Positions 50,641-60,770 are shown, counted from the first letter of the stretch. The stretch is 64,000 bases of DNA from Planktothrix paucivesiculata PCC 9631 (GCF_900009265.2 NZ_LR735002.1:114584-178583), one strand, 5' to 3'. Made by a program: numbers and translations. Notes: generated by a model not told the origin, from the letters alone.

Positions 50641-53600
50641 TTAACGGACTAATTTTTTAGCTAATTCCGTTGCTTGACGATAGGCTTTAATCGCTTCTTT
50701 CAGATGACCCTGTTCTCGTAAAGCATCACCTAATTTATGGTAAACTTGCCAAGTATTGGGTTCTAATTGGATGATTTGGCGATAACAATTAATCGCTGAT
50801 TCCCAGTCTTGGGATTCAAACCAAATATCCCCTAATGCTTCTTGAATTGCAACTAATTTAGGATTTAATTTCACCGCTTCTTGATAACAAATAATGGCTT
50901 CTTGCCATTGTTGCTGCTGTGAATAAATATCTCCCAATAAAGATTGAGTTTCGGCTAACCAACCTGTTTCATTCGATGCTAAAAAATCAGTATTTACCGA
51001 TGATAGATGGGTGGGATTGAGTTGTTGAATTGCCACTTGATAGGCTTGCTTATAATGGGCGATCGCCGCTTCTAATTGATTTTGCTGTTGTAACCCCTGG
51101 GCTAACCGTTGATGAGCTATTACTTGCTCTGGATCACGCTCTAATACCCGCCGATAACAGATCATCGCCTGACTGATTTGTCCCCGTTTCCAGAGGGCAT
51201 TTCCTAAACTAAAATAATCCTCTAAGGTGGCTTCTTCTGGAGCTAATTGTAGGGCTTCATATAGACAATCTTCAGCATTTTCTGAACGTCCCACTGTTTG
51301 CCAAAGATGAGAAAGTTGATGATAGGCTTGGGGTTGCGGCTGAATTAAAATAGCTTGTTGATAACAGGCAATCGCTTGTTGCCATTGTTGTTGTTGAGCA
51401 AAAATATCTCCTAATTCTAAATACAAATTTTCGTTTTTTGGCTGTTTAGCAATAGCTTTTTGGTAACAAAATTTAGCTTTTCCCCAGTTTTTTTGTTCAA
51501 CAAATACCTTGGCTAACAGTTGATAAACAGCAACATCCCCAGGATTTTGTTTTAAAAGTTTTTGACATAAACGCAAACAGGGTACATAGTCTTGCTGGGT
51601 ATAATAAATATGAGCTTGTTCCAGAGAAATAGATTCGGTAACGGTGAATTTTGCAACGGCTGTTTCTGGAATTAACTTTGTAGAAGGAATGTTCGTTGTC
51701 AAAACAGATTGAGTCGGTAAATTACCTGCCATTAATAATAGGATTTGCCGATAGTCCGAACTTCCATCAATCCCCTTATTTTGATGTAAAAGGGCTTGAG
51801 TTAGGTTTTGTAATGCCAACAATAACCGAGGGTTTAATTCCAAGACTTGACGATAGCAAGAAACTACTTCTTGCCATTTTCCTTGGGCGACTAATACTTT
51901 TCCTAAACTATTATAGGATTCAAATGATTTAGGATTAAAATGAATCGCTTGTTGATAAAAACTTTCCGCCTCTGCTAATTTTCCCTGGGCTGCGAATAAT
52001 TCTCCCAAATTATGATACACTTCAACGGGGTTAGCATGACAATGAAGGGCGCGACGATAACTAATTTCGGCTTGATCAATTTTGCCTTGACGGAATAGAA
52101 TATTACCCAGGGAAAGATGTTCCTCTGGTTTAATATTTTGGGGTTCTAAACTAAAGGCTTGATACCAACAAGAAGCCGCCATTTCTGGTTTACCAATTTT
52201 ACTCCAAACTTTTCCTAAATTTCGGTGGGCTAGGGCTAAATTGGGTTGTAATTTTATCGCTTTTTGATAGGAATAAATAGCAGATTTCCACTGTTTAAGT
52301 TGAGCATATAAATTCCCTAAATTGGCATGAACAATAGCTTCATTCGGTTTAAAATTAACAATATATTGATACCATTTTAGGGCTTCTTCCGGTTTACCCA
52401 AACCCTGTAAAGATTTTCCTAAAAGGTGATAAGCCTCAACGGTATTCGGGTCAAGTTGAATCACTTTTTCACATTCCTGAACAACCCGTTGATAGTTTTT
52501 CTGTTCAAAGTAAGTTTCAGCCGTTTTAATGCTATTTTCTATTTCAATTAAATTGGATGCTTGAATTGTTGTATTTTCCTGTTTAGAGAGGCAAAATAAC
52601 TCTAAAGAAGTCGGATTTTTACCGGAAGAATTAGCTTCGATCAGAGTCAATTCTCCAGGGTGGCGATGATGTCCATTTTTATGATAAGAAGTAGTAACCA
52701 TATTAATACTTGAACTCCTGTGATGATTTGGGGATGGAATTTGTTGTAACTTTAAGGAAATTTCAGCCGGATTAATTAAGGGTTGATCTCTGACATTAAA
52801 CCGAGTAGAAGCTGGAGAGATTGCGGTTTGATTCTGGAGGTCAGAATCTAAGATTTTAAGAATTTTTTCTAAATTATTAATTTTGACATAAATATCCTCA
52901 ATTAAGGGGGATTGATACATTAATTTTCGCAAAGGATAACATTTAAAAACCTCCCCCGTGATATAATAATGTTTGAGTTTTAATTGTTGACTAATTACCC
53001 AGTAATAATGACGAATATAATGGGGAGAAACCAGTTCAATAACAATGGTTTCAGGACTACAAAACATCAAATTTGTCAACCCCGCACCATGGGGAGCAAT
53101 AATGACTTTAGCATGGGCAAATAAACTGGCTTGTTCTGCAACAGATAGGGTTTCTAATTCAACGGGAACAACCCCCCATTCACTCAGATAAGTAATCACA
53201 TCATTTTCATTCAAAACTTGCCGATATTGGGCTCGATTTCGACGAATAAAAATGCGTTCTGGATAGGGATGATTAGAGGGAGTAATCTCCTCAGCAAATA
53301 ACTGACGATTAAAGTGGATTACTTCAGGGGTTACCCATCCGACTGACCCGGTAAAGGACGGAATAATCAGTTGTTTGGCTTGGATAAAAGAATGGCGATC
53401 GCTTTCTATAATTTTAGCTTCGGGAATCCCTAACTTTTGTAAGGTTTCTCGCTGAAAAGGTGCTTTAATACTATTAACTAAAAACCAATCAATTTTTTGC
53501 CAATCGGGTTGTTTTTGTTGTAAAATAGCAAAACGGGGCAAGATATCAACCATCCAATGAAAATACACATTTCCTGATAATCCCGATAACACGGCGACGG

Positions 53601-55119
53601 AACCAGAAATCTTTTCTAACGGGGGAAATTCTTCTAAAGAAAAGATTTGATGTTGTTTCCAATCAATCGGATCAGATCCGGGTAAGGGAGTGGGATAGAA
53701 TCGGGATAAATCGGTTAAAAGTTCATTTTTGGAGTTGAGAATTGCGATCGCATTACAAATATTCCACCAGTTTTTTTGAGGGGCAATCCAGGCCTTTCCA
53801 TGGGGGATAATGGTAATAGATGGGGGGGGACTATTCCAAGGCAGATCTCTGGGTTGAGAACAGTCATAAATTCCCTCATCTAAACGGGTCGGATGTAAAA
53901 GTTTGAACACTCGATTTAAACAGATTGGACAGTCTAAACCCTGACATTGGGGATGATTAGAATCCGATTGATCAAAATTAGCATTAAGCTTAACTTTTAA
54001 ACCCGCTAATTTAGGCTTTTTGTGGTCTGGTTTTTGCTGTTCTAATACCCACGTTAACCGTTGATAAATTTCCGGTTGTTCTGAATTAATTCCTAATGCT
54101 TGATGATAATAAATTGCCGCCGAAACAAATTGTTGTTGCTCCACAAAGGATTCTGCTAATTTTAAATAGGGATCAATCCAATGGGGAGCAGCTTTAATAG
54201 ACTGTCGATAATAATATTCTGCCTGGGGATAATTGCGATATTCTGCTAAAGTATTTCCCAGATGAAAATGCACCTTAGCAAAATCCTGATAAACCTCTAG
54301 GGATTGGGGATTCTGTTGTAACCCCTCAATTAATTTTCCACAGGCAATTCTGGCTTGATCAAGTTCGTTATCCCCTTTTAACTGTTTAACAGTCTGACAG
54401 TAAGCAGTCATAAAAGGTTGCTCTAACTCAATAATTCTTTGTAAATGAAACAGGGATTCTGCCAGTTGATCCTGTTGTAAAAGTGAGTTTACACATTCAC
54501 TATGGGCAGAAATTGAATGGGGTTCAACCTGAATCAGTTTTTTAAAATATTGAATAGCCACTTCATGCAACCCTTGTTTCTGAAAAGCCTTACCTAAATT
54601 TAAGTAGGCTTCTTTTAAATCCGGTTGCAGTTGAATTGCTTGTAAATAACCCGCGATCGCCCCATCAAAATTGCCTTGTTTAAAATAAGTATGGGCAAGG
54701 TTATGATAGAGTTTAGCAGACTGTGGACAATGAATTAAACCCTGTTTAAAGGTTTGAATCGCTGCTTCCCAATTCTCTTTCTGAACCCAAATCAACCCCA
54801 GATTAAGATAGGCATTCATCGCTTCAGGATTCAGGCGAATTGCAATTTGATAGCTTTCTTGAGCTTCGTCTAATAAGTCTTGTTTTTGCAAAGCAACCGC
54901 TAGATTATAATAAGCTAAATCTGACTCAGGATCTTGAATTACTTCCTGTTCATAGCGTTCAATTTCCATCCGTAATTGGTGATTTGAAATCACTATTGTT
55001 GACAGGGCTAAGGATGAACCTTGACTTCCCTCAGATGGGTGTATTCGGTTTGTATCATTAGATAGAAATACAGGAGGGTTGTCTGATAAATTTGTGTGGT
55101 CAACAGGACGATTATTCAT
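50641..55119 (-). CDS. TPR-GT61-TPR multidomain protein
   Basis: 1492 residues. Residues about 45-370 are TPR repeats (AYYNLAVALQKQDLLDEAQE, then NAYLNLGLIWVQKENWEAAI). Residues about 505-740 form a GT61 glycosyltransferase domain: GNVYFHWMVDILPRFAI, then ERIFIRRNRAQYRQVLNEND, then AHAKVIIAPHGAGLTNLMFC (HGAGL near 676). Residues about 860-1490 are more TPR repeats. The layout suggests a glycosyltransferase on a protein-binding scaffold, perhaps modifying surface proteins or polysaccharide. An RTX protein gene follows 36 bp upstream in the same direction and may be its substrate or partner (inference). Confidence 0.88.
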   Translation of the reverse strand: MNNRPVDHTNLSDNPPVFLSNDTNRIHPSEGSQGSSLALSTIVISNHQLRMEIERYEQEVIQDPESDLAYYNLAVALQKQDLLDEAQESYQIAIRLNPEAMNAYLNLGLIWVQKENWEAAIQTFKQGLIHCPQSAKLYHNLAHTYFKQGNFDGAIAGYLQAIQLQPDLKEAYLNLGKAFQKQGLHEVAIQYFKKLIQVEPHSISAHSECVNSLLQQDQLAESLFHLQRIIELEQPFMTAYCQTVKQLKGDNELDQARIACGKLIEGLQQNPQSLEVYQDFAKVHFHLGNTLAEYRNYPQAEYYYRQSIKAAPHWIDPYLKLAESFVEQQQFVSAAIYYHQALGINSEQPEIYQRLTWVLEQQKPDHKKPKLAGLKVKLNANFDQSDSNHPQCQGLDCPICLNRVFKLLHPTRLDEGIYDCSQPRDLPWNSPPPSITIIPHGKAWIAPQKNWWNICNAIAILNSKNELLTDLSRFYPTPLPGSDPIDWKQHQIFSLEEFPPLEKISGSVAVLSGLSGNVYFHWMVDILPRFAILQQKQPDWQKIDWFLVNSIKAPFQRETLQKLGIPEAKIIESDRHSFIQAKQLIIPSFTGSVGWVTPEVIHFNRQLFAEEITPSNHPYPERIFIRRNRAQYRQVLNENDVITYLSEWGVVPVELETLSVAEQASLFAHAKVIIAPHGAGLTNLMFCSPETIVIELVSPHYIRHYYWVISQQLKLKHYYITGEVFKCYPLRKLMYQSPLIEDIYVKINNLEKILKILDSDLQNQTAISPASTRFNVRDQPLINPAEISLKLQQIPSPNHHRSSSINMVTTSYHKNGHHRHPGELTLIEANSSGKNPTSLELFCLSKQENTTIQASNLIEIENSIKTAETYFEQKNYQRVVQECEKVIQLDPNTVEAYHLLGKSLQGLGKPEEALKWYQYIVNFKPNEAIVHANLGNLYAQLKQWKSAIYSYQKAIKLQPNLALAHRNLGKVWSKIGKPEMAASCWYQAFSLEPQNIKPEEHLSLGNILFRQGKIDQAEISYRRALHCHANPVEVYHNLGELFAAQGKLAEAESFYQQAIHFNPKSFESYNSLGKVLVAQGKWQEVVSCYRQVLELNPRLLLALQNLTQALLHQNKGIDGSSDYRQILLLMAGNLPTQSVLTTNIPSTKLIPETAVAKFTVTESISLEQAHIYYTQQDYVPCLRLCQKLLKQNPGDVAVYQLLAKVFVEQKNWGKAKFCYQKAIAKQPKNENLYLELGDIFAQQQQWQQAIACYQQAILIQPQPQAYHQLSHLWQTVGRSENAEDCLYEALQLAPEEATLEDYFSLGNALWKRGQISQAMICYRRVLERDPEQVIAHQRLAQGLQQQNQLEAAIAHYKQAYQVAIQQLNPTHLSSVNTDFLASNETGWLAETQSLLGDIYSQQQQWQEAIICYQEAVKLNPKLVAIQEALGDIWFESQDWESAINCYRQIIQLEPNTWQVYHKLGDALREQGHLKEAIKAYRQATELAKKLVR

Positions 55120-55155
55120 GGGAGATGGGATGAGAACAAAGGGGTTAATTTTTGC

Positions 55156-56172
55156 TTAAATTAAGCGGAAGTTATCATCATTAAGGTTCAAGTTTGCACC
55201 CATTTGGAGTACAGGTGTTGATTGTCCTTGTTTATCCAGGTAATATAATGTTCCTGTTACATTGTCATAGACTAGGTTGGCGCTACCTGCAACTAAAGTA
55301 TTATTCGGATCAAAGTTTCCAATTACAGTGAGTTCTCCAGACTCAAGAGAACCACCGGTTTGTGTACTAATAGCATTAAATAAATCCGCATCTAGGAAAA
55401 TTTTGTCTTCTGCAACGCTAAAGTCGGTGAGGGTATCTAAGCCAAATGCTTCTGTAATGCTATTGGGTGTTGATTGACCTACGAAGACAAAACTGAATGT
55501 ATCATCCCCTAAACCGCCAATCAAACTATCATTTCCTTTATCTCCACTTAAGAAGTCATTTCCGTCTCCACCGATTATAGTGTCATTATCTTGACCACCA
55601 TAGAAGGTGTCATTGCCTTCTTCACCGAATAGGCTATCCTGACCCTCACCTCCGTAGATAACATCACTTCCGACTCCACCGAAAATAACATCATCACCAA
55701 GATCTCCATATAACAAGTCATCGCCTTCTCCCCCATCTACGGTGTCATTATCTTTTCCGGCGTAGACGGTATCATTACCAGAACCTGCAATAATAGAATC
55801 ATTACCCTGGTTGCCAAACAAAACATCATCGCCAGTTCCGCCAAAAATGAAGTCATCTCCTTCATCTCCAAAGATCAGATCATTTCCTCCTCCGCCATCA
55901 ACAGTATCGTTACCTTTTCCGGCATAAATGGTATCGTTTCCCTCTCCTCCGTATAGGAGATCCTTGCCCTGGTAGGCTAGGATAACATCATCTCCATCAC
56001 TAGCACAGACTCCATCATCCTGATTACTCAGAATAATTTGATCACTGCCATTAGAACCAATTAAACTATTAGATTTATCGAGAAACCCTTCTATAATAAA
56101 CCCTCCATCTTTGGAGTCAGGGATAGGTTGTATAAGGGCGGGTTCCGTTGGATTTTGACAGGGTAAAGACAT
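55156..56172 (-). CDS. RTX calcium-binding secreted protein
   Basis: 338 residues. From about residue 38 to 235 it consists of nonapeptide repeats of the GGxGxDx type (GGEGNDTIYAGKGNDTVDGG, and onward), which fold on binding calcium outside the cell. A typical C-terminal secretion domain follows (DDTFSFVFVG, then LTDFSVAEDKIFLDADLF, then NLVYDNVTGTLYYLDKQGQS). No catalytic domain is present. It is presumably exported by a type I system not found in this window. It is transcribed ahead of the TPR-GT61 gene with a 36-bp gap, so co-expression is likely. Confidence 0.9.
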   Translation of the reverse strand: MSLPCQNPTEPALIQPIPDSKDGGFIIEGFLDKSNSLIGSNGSDQIILSNQDDGVCASDGDDVILAYQGKDLLYGGEGNDTIYAGKGNDTVDGGGGNDLIFGDEGDDFIFGGTGDDVLFGNQGNDSIIAGSGNDTVYAGKDNDTVDGGEGDDLLYGDLGDDVIFGGVGSDVIYGGEGQDSLFGEEGNDTFYGGQDNDTIIGGDGNDFLSGDKGNDSLIGGLGDDTFSFVFVGQSTPNSITEAFGLDTLTDFSVAEDKIFLDADLFNAISTQTGGSLESGELTVIGNFDPNNTLVAGSANLVYDNVTGTLYYLDKQGQSTPVLQMGANLNLNDDNFRLI

Positions 56173-56778
56173 AGTAATAACCTAATGTATAGTGATAAAT
56201 TGATAGATTTTTACAGTTGAAATCTCGAATCTTTCAAGTTTCAATAGCTGGACTGGCCTGAAAACTACTATCCCTACATACCAGTATTTGATCAATGATC
56301 AGGATCGACAGAGAAACAATTTATATAAACAAAGACCCAGGAATAATCGAAATTTATTTCTCTGTATAAATTAAAATTAATTAAGTCCATAATTTGTGAT
56401 CAAAAATACTCAAAAAATTAATTAATTAAGAATAATTTTCGGAAAATCCGTTATCATCAGGTATTCTATTTTTAGATAATCTTCCTGATCTGATGGGATA
56501 GGATAAACTCAGTTTAAATGGCTCGTGAACCGGATTAAAGATGAAAAAAATATTAATTGTTTCTTAATTTAGCTATAAAAACATTGACACCAGAAAATAA
56601 CCTTAACCCCAAATAATTCTCGGTAGAAAAGTTAGGAGAAGGAAACTCAGAATTCCTGTTATTTTAGCGTTTAACCCTATAATTCCCCCGAGTTGATTCG
56701 GAGAGGATCGTCATCAAGATCCTCAGAAGCAGACTGAATTAATTACAATTAGTTCCCCGTTTAGTGTCCATTGTGGCT
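56173..56778. other. 606-bp gene-free region upstream of the RTX gene
   Basis: No gene or clear RNA is seen. The sequence is AT-rich with ATTAATTAATTAAG-type runs near 56418. It separates the RTX/TPR-GT61 pair from the DUF1350 gene and probably holds the RTX promoter, which I cannot place firmly. Confidence 0.5.
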
Positions 56779-57549
56779 TTATGGTGACTTTAATGACGGA
56801 TTTAACCAGTACAAAATTTGTTTTTTGAGTTGGTTTAAATCTTGATAAACCGCTTGTTTAATCCATTGACCAACAGCATCTAAAGGAGTAAAGGTTTCTC
56901 CCACTGACCAGTTGACATTTTGACCCAGGGGAGTTTGATGATCGCCATTTAATTTTTGTAAGGTGGTTAACCCGGGGAACTTTTGATCTAAAATATGATG
57001 TAAATTAGAAGTTTGATCAATAGTATCTTTAGAGAACTTAATTAAAAGGTTTCGTCTAATTTGATAGCGATCGCTAACTAAAATATTAGTTTCTTCGGGG
57101 GAAGGAGTAAACTCTACATCCATAAATTGTGAAATTTGTTCAACCAAAGGAATCGACCGACGGGCGGGATAATTATTAAAGGACATTAAAATATTTCCCG
57201 AACGTTCTAGGGGAAATAAAGAACCCATTAATAAATGAACTTTACACCCCATACTATGTCCTAATCCATAAATAGGTAAACCGCGCCGTTTTAATAATTG
57301 TAGATCATATAAATCATATAATCCATCTTCAAATATCTCGAAAACCTCCTGAGCGATCACCGTATGATCTAGGGTATTAATAAAAGGAGTAGCAACAATT
57401 GCATAACCCTGATATGCCAGTTCTTCGAGTAACCAACGATAGGTTAAATGGGGTGCAGTTGCGACAAAAGCCCCGCCCAAAAAATGCACAATTGCTTGAG
57501 GACGGGGAGGAATTAACACCCAATTTCCTGAAATAGAAAGCCAGTCCAT
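56779..57549 (-). CDS. DUF1350 alpha/beta-hydrolase-like protein
   Basis: 256 residues. GLGHSMGCKVHLL contains the nucleophile elbow GHSMG with S99. The start WVLIPPRPQAIVHFLGGAFV and the ending NWSVGETFTPLDAVGQWI are the DUF1350 pattern, found in cyanobacteria and plastids. The function is unknown; an esterase or lipase activity is suggested by the fold. It is 34 bp downstream of the rhomboid gene in the same direction. Confidence 0.92.
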   Translation of the reverse strand: MDWLSISGNWVLIPPRPQAIVHFLGGAFVATAPHLTYRWLLEELAYQGYAIVATPFINTLDHTVIAQEVFEIFEDGLYDLYDLQLLKRRGLPIYGLGHSMGCKVHLLMGSLFPLERSGNILMSFNNYPARRSIPLVEQISQFMDVEFTPSPEETNILVSDRYQIRRNLLIKFSKDTIDQTSNLHHILDQKFPGLTTLQKLNGDHQTPLGQNVNWSVGETFTPLDAVGQWIKQAVYQDLNQLKKQILYWLNPSLKSP

Positions 57550-57583
57550 TTAATTTTTTATAAGTGTTATTGGGAAAATCTAA

Positions 57584-58174
57584 TTAGGCTGTAGTCCGAT
57601 GGGATTTAGCCAGTATTTGTGCAGCGAAGACACCGCCGATAAACCCGAATAAATGTCCCTGCCAAGAAATGCCGTATTGTAAGGGTAAAACCCCCCAAAG
57701 TAAGCCGCCATAAAGCCAACCTACGAGTAAGGATAAAACAATAGAAAGGAAACTACGCTCAAAAAATCCTCTTAATAGCAGAAATCCTAAATATCCAAAA
57801 ACAACTCCACTTGCCCCAATATGAATCGTATTAGGTGAACCGAATAACCACACGCCGAAACCACTAACAATTATGGTGATGAATGTGACAATGAAAAAGT
57901 CTTTAACATCGCGCAACATTACAAACCAACCTAGTATAATTAAGGGTAAGGTATTGGCGGCTAAATGGTTAAAATTTCCATGTAAAAAAGGAGCAAAGAA
58001 AATCCCTTGTAACCCTTGAATATGGCGCGGATGAATTCCTAAGCGATTTAAACCGCCTCTAAATACAAAAAAATCAATAATTTCAATCATCCACAGGAAA
58101 GCCACAATTCCGCCTAAAATGAGGATATGGCTTTTGAGTTCCTGGGTAAGTGAAGGTTCTGTTCGGTTAGACAT
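57584..58174 (-). CDS. Rhomboid-family intramembrane serine protease
   Basis: 196 residues with six hydrophobic segments. Catalytic residues are visible: S122 in IGASGVVFGYLG and H174 in WQGHLFGFIGG. The oxyanion-loop HGNFNHLAANT (65-75) is also present. It cleaves single-pass membrane proteins within the bilayer. It precedes the DUF1350 gene, and the pair may be one transcript. No extra N-terminal domain is present. Confidence 0.93.
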   Translation of the reverse strand: MSNRTEPSLTQELKSHILILGGIVAFLWMIEIIDFFVFRGGLNRLGIHPRHIQGLQGIFFAPFLHGNFNHLAANTLPLIILGWFVMLRDVKDFFIVTFITIIVSGFGVWLFGSPNTIHIGASGVVFGYLGFLLLRGFFERSFLSIVLSLLVGWLYGGLLWGVLPLQYGISWQGHLFGFIGGVFAAQILAKSHRTTA

Positions 58175-58257
58175 AATCGTTTAGGGTTGGCAAAATTAGG
58201 TGTTTCGGTTAACTACAAAACTAGATGCCGTCGTTTTGGATTCGACTAATATCAATT

Positions 58258-58383
58258 AAGTAGGTAGTCATAAATAAAGTAACAATAAGAATAAGGTTTG
58301 TTGTTGCGATGCGGCGCATGGGTATGGGCTGAAGCCCAACAACGAACTTTTTTATATGGGCGAATAATTATGACTACCTACTT
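58258..58383. repeat. 16-bp inverted repeat enclosing a gene start
   Basis: AAGTAGGTAGTCATAA at 58258-58273 and its exact complement at 58368-58383. The right arm contains the ATG at 58370 of the next gene. A second stem, GGGCTGAAGCCC near 58326, lies in the loop. The fold would hide the start codon, so it may control translation (inference). Confidence 0.7.
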
Positions 58384-58987
58384 ATATGATAGTCAAAAAT
58401 CTAGTAAATTGTCTATGAAAAATATTAAATTAGGAAAATATCTTAGCTTAAATGATTTTTGTACCTGTACAAATACTTATCGAAAATATTCCGATAAAAT
58501 TAATCCCTATCCTGATTCAAAAGAATCAATTCAAGCACTAAAAAATCTAAATTTTTATATTATTGATCCGGTTATTGATTATTTTAGTTTGGCTAAATTT
58601 AAGCTAACTTATGGATTTTGTTCCCATGAATTAAGAATTTATTTAGATAAAAAAGATCCGATTACCGGATTAAAAAATGGTCGGGTAGCTCCAAAATTAG
58701 ATCAACATATTGCCCATGAACTTAAAAAGAATGGAGAATATTACTGTCAACGGTTAGGGGCGGCCTGTGATTTCCTGATTTTAGATTTAGATAGTGATCA
58801 ATTAGTGGATTGGATTTTAAAACAACAACTTCCTTTTGATTCTCTCTATTTTTACGGGAAAAATCAACCGATTCATATTAGTTATGGCCCCCAACATAAA
58901 CGCGATATTTGGACATTTACCGCTACAGGTAAACCGACTCAAAAAGGAATTGAACTTTGGATTAAAACAGCAAAGGAGTTTTTGTAG
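58370..58987 (+). CDS. Unrecognised protein with M15-peptidase-like motifs
   Basis: 205 residues from the ATG at 58370. It contains YGFCSHELRIYL, APKLDQHIAHELKK, QRLGAACDFLILDL and NQPIHISYGPQHK. The order S-H...G-A-x-D...H-x-S resembles Peptidase_M15_3 (D-Ala-D-Ala-type or phage endolysin-like metallopeptidases), although the first zinc histidine is not in its usual place. I cannot assign a substrate. The start codon sits in a long inverted repeat (58258-58383). Confidence 0.65.
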   Translation: MTTYLYDSQKSSKLSMKNIKLGKYLSLNDFCTCTNTYRKYSDKINPYPDSKESIQALKNLNFYIIDPVIDYFSLAKFKLTYGFCSHELRIYLDKKDPITGLKNGRVAPKLDQHIAHELKKNGEYYCQRLGAACDFLILDLDSDQLVDWILKQQLPFDSLYFYGKNQPIHISYGPQHKRDIWTFTATGKPTQKGIELWIKTAKEFL

Positions 58988-59029
58988 ATATTGTTATTAT
59001 ATGAAATAACTGTTGCATAAAACTCCCCT

Positions 59030-59057
59030 GTAGAGACGTTGCATACAACGTCTCTAC
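59030..59057. repeat. Dispersed palindrome GTAGAGACGTTG...CAACGTCTCTAC, copy 2
   Basis: A perfect 12-bp stem with loop CATA, the same family as 22488-22515. It lies between the M15-like gene and the small exported protein at 59105, both of which end here, so it can act as a shared terminator. Confidence 0.85.
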
Positions 59058-59104
59058 GGGGGGAATGTGTAGCAAACTATTAGATGCTTAATAGCGCAGT
59101 CAAA

Positions 59105-59407
59105 TTAAACCGTTAATTGACACTGGGGACAATTACATCCTGTAATGGCGGTTTTGCTGTGATCCGTTGTCCAATTTGAGGCTAAGGTTGGGGATATTTG
59201 ATTGAGATTTAAGGCGGGTTTAATCAGGGTTTGAGGAGAAATTTTAGGGGTTAAAAATGCAATTCTAGCAGGAATAATAGGGGTCAATTGAGCGATTAAC
59301 CGATGGGTCTGGCGAGAGACAAACATCGGTTGGGTGAGTGTCAAAACCGAGATAATAAAAACACTCAATGCTAGAAGGAAAATCGGGAATTTTTTGAGCA
59401 ATTTCAT
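59105..59407 (-). CDS. Small exported protein ending in a Cys cluster
   Basis: 100 residues from the Met at 59407 (MKLLKKFPIFLLALSVFIIS), which begins a good signal peptide; an in-frame start at 59491 adds a poor leader. The mature part is Pro/Thr/Ile-rich without recognised fold. The C-terminus TGCNCPQCQLTV has C-x-C-x2-C, which may bind metal or form disulfides. Function unknown. Confidence 0.6.
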   Translation of the reverse strand: MKLLKKFPIFLLALSVFIISVLTLTQPMFVSRQTHRLIAQLTPIIPARIAFLTPKISPQTLIKPALNLNQISPTLASNWTTDHSKTAITGCNCPQCQLTV

Positions 59408-59566
59408 AGCTAAAAAGATCACAATATTGTGTTTTAACCTGTTACCTATTTGGGTGAATCGGATCAGGATGATATCTTTATTATAGAACAAGTCTCAATA
59501 TCCCATCCTCAAATTGAAAATTTAGCTTAAACTGGGTTACATCAACCGATCCTAAATTAATCCATC

Positions 59567-60073
59567 ATGAAATCAACTGTATCTCGTTTAATCGTCTTAA
59601 TGCTTGCCATAGGTGAAGTATTCACGAGTTTATCGGCGATCTCCTTAGCAGGTGGCCCTCCTCCTGGGAAACCCTCACGACCCCAAGCTGCTCCCACAAC
59701 CACCCAACCTCAGCCAACCTCTAACTCAGAAAAAGATGATCTTCCCCCTCGATTTCCCTTACCCAGTGCCAAGGTCGCTGCTGTTAATGGAATTGTCACG
59801 ATCAAGTTAATTAATAATACAAATACACCCATTCAATATCAACTAATTGGAGGAACTCGTCAAGAATTATTAGCTCAAAATTCCACCGTTCAAGTCCAAG
59901 GTTCCTTGCCAATTACTCTCACCTATCAACGCCAAGATGGGGGTTCTTTATTAGTTAGACCTAAGCCAACTGCCACCGGGGTTTTAGAAGTACAATTTGA
60001 GGTGACAAACAATTTTAGTCTGGATACCCGATCTATGAATATTAACCAAGGAGGATCGGTGTTTTTAAATTAA
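59567..60073 (+). CDS. Exported protein with Pro-rich linker
   Basis: 168 residues. A signal peptide (SRLIVLMLAIGEVFTSLSAI) is followed by a Pro/Thr/Gln-rich linker (about 30-60) and a beta-rich domain (VNGIVTIKLINNTNTPIQYQ, then STVQVQGSLPITLTYQRQDG). The fold may be immunoglobulin-like. No family is recognised. It is divergent from the preceding small exported gene. Confidence 0.7.
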   Translation: MKSTVSRLIVLMLAIGEVFTSLSAISLAGGPPPGKPSRPQAAPTTTQPQPTSNSEKDDLPPRFPLPSAKVAAVNGIVTIKLINNTNTPIQYQLIGGTRQELLAQNSTVQVQGSLPITLTYQRQDGGSLLVRPKPTATGVLEVQFEVTNNFSLDTRSMNINQGGSVFLN

Positions 60074-60101
60074 TCTTAATTCGGCGATCGCACCTCAAAA
60101 T

Positions 60102-60770
60102 TTAAGGCTTTAAAATTTGTTGATCCACATCGGGATCGAGGGCGGAAACTAAGCCATTTTCATTGAAATAAATTTGACGAATATCAGCAGGTAAATTCTC
60201 ATCTAACGTGCGATAAGCTCCTTTTAATAGTTCTTTAACTTCATTGGGAGAAACTGACTCTCCTTCGGCTTGTAAATAGGCGGAAATTCGAGTTTCACTC
60301 CAATGAAAGGTTTGTGCCATCACCAGAATTAACCTTAATAAAGGTTCCATTCGATCTAATACTAATCCCACATAACACCACAAAGGAGGAGGAGCCGCAG
60401 ATAAAGAATATTGAATCGATTCTACCGGGGGTAATTCCGCTTGATTAATACAAACTGCGGTGACATTAATTAACCAATTTTGTAGCGTTGTTCCCCCTTC
60501 TGTATTTTCTTGTTCCCTTAAATTTAACGGTCGCATTTCATAAAAAATATGCCGCCAGGTTTGAGAGAATAAATAATCCGCTTGTACAGGCGATCGCACT
60601 GAATGACGAATTAAAGTATAGACAATTAAACCGTAACGGCAGAAAATAGCAACAAAGTATTTACCCTGATCAGGATAATTCTGAAACAGAGTTAACAATT
60701 CCTGGTCTTTATGATGAAATAGGGACTTGACCAGTGGATGGCTCGATTCGGGTATCTGAAGCGTTTGCAC
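60102..60770 (-). CDS. Sigma-70-region-4-like cyanobacterial protein
   Basis: 222 residues. The C-terminal part (LRLILVMAQTFHWSETRISA, then YLQAEGESVSPNEVKELLKG) has the helix pattern of sigma region 4, and the N-terminal part (RYGLIVYTLIRHSVRSPVQA, then DYLFSQTWRHIFYEMRPL) resembles region 2 of ECF-type sigma factors, though without a clear promoter-binding motif. I read it as a conserved cyanobacterial sigma-like protein, perhaps without sigma activity. It is convergent with the gene at 59567. Confidence 0.6.
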   Translation of the reverse strand: MQTLQIPESSHPLVKSLFHHKDQELLTLFQNYPDQGKYFVAIFCRYGLIVYTLIRHSVRSPVQADYLFSQTWRHIFYEMRPLNLREQENTEGGTTLQNWLINVTAVCINQAELPPVESIQYSLSAAPPPLWCYVGLVLDRMEPLLRLILVMAQTFHWSETRISAYLQAEGESVSPNEVKELLKGAYRTLDENLPADIRQIYFNENGLVSALDPDVDQQILKP

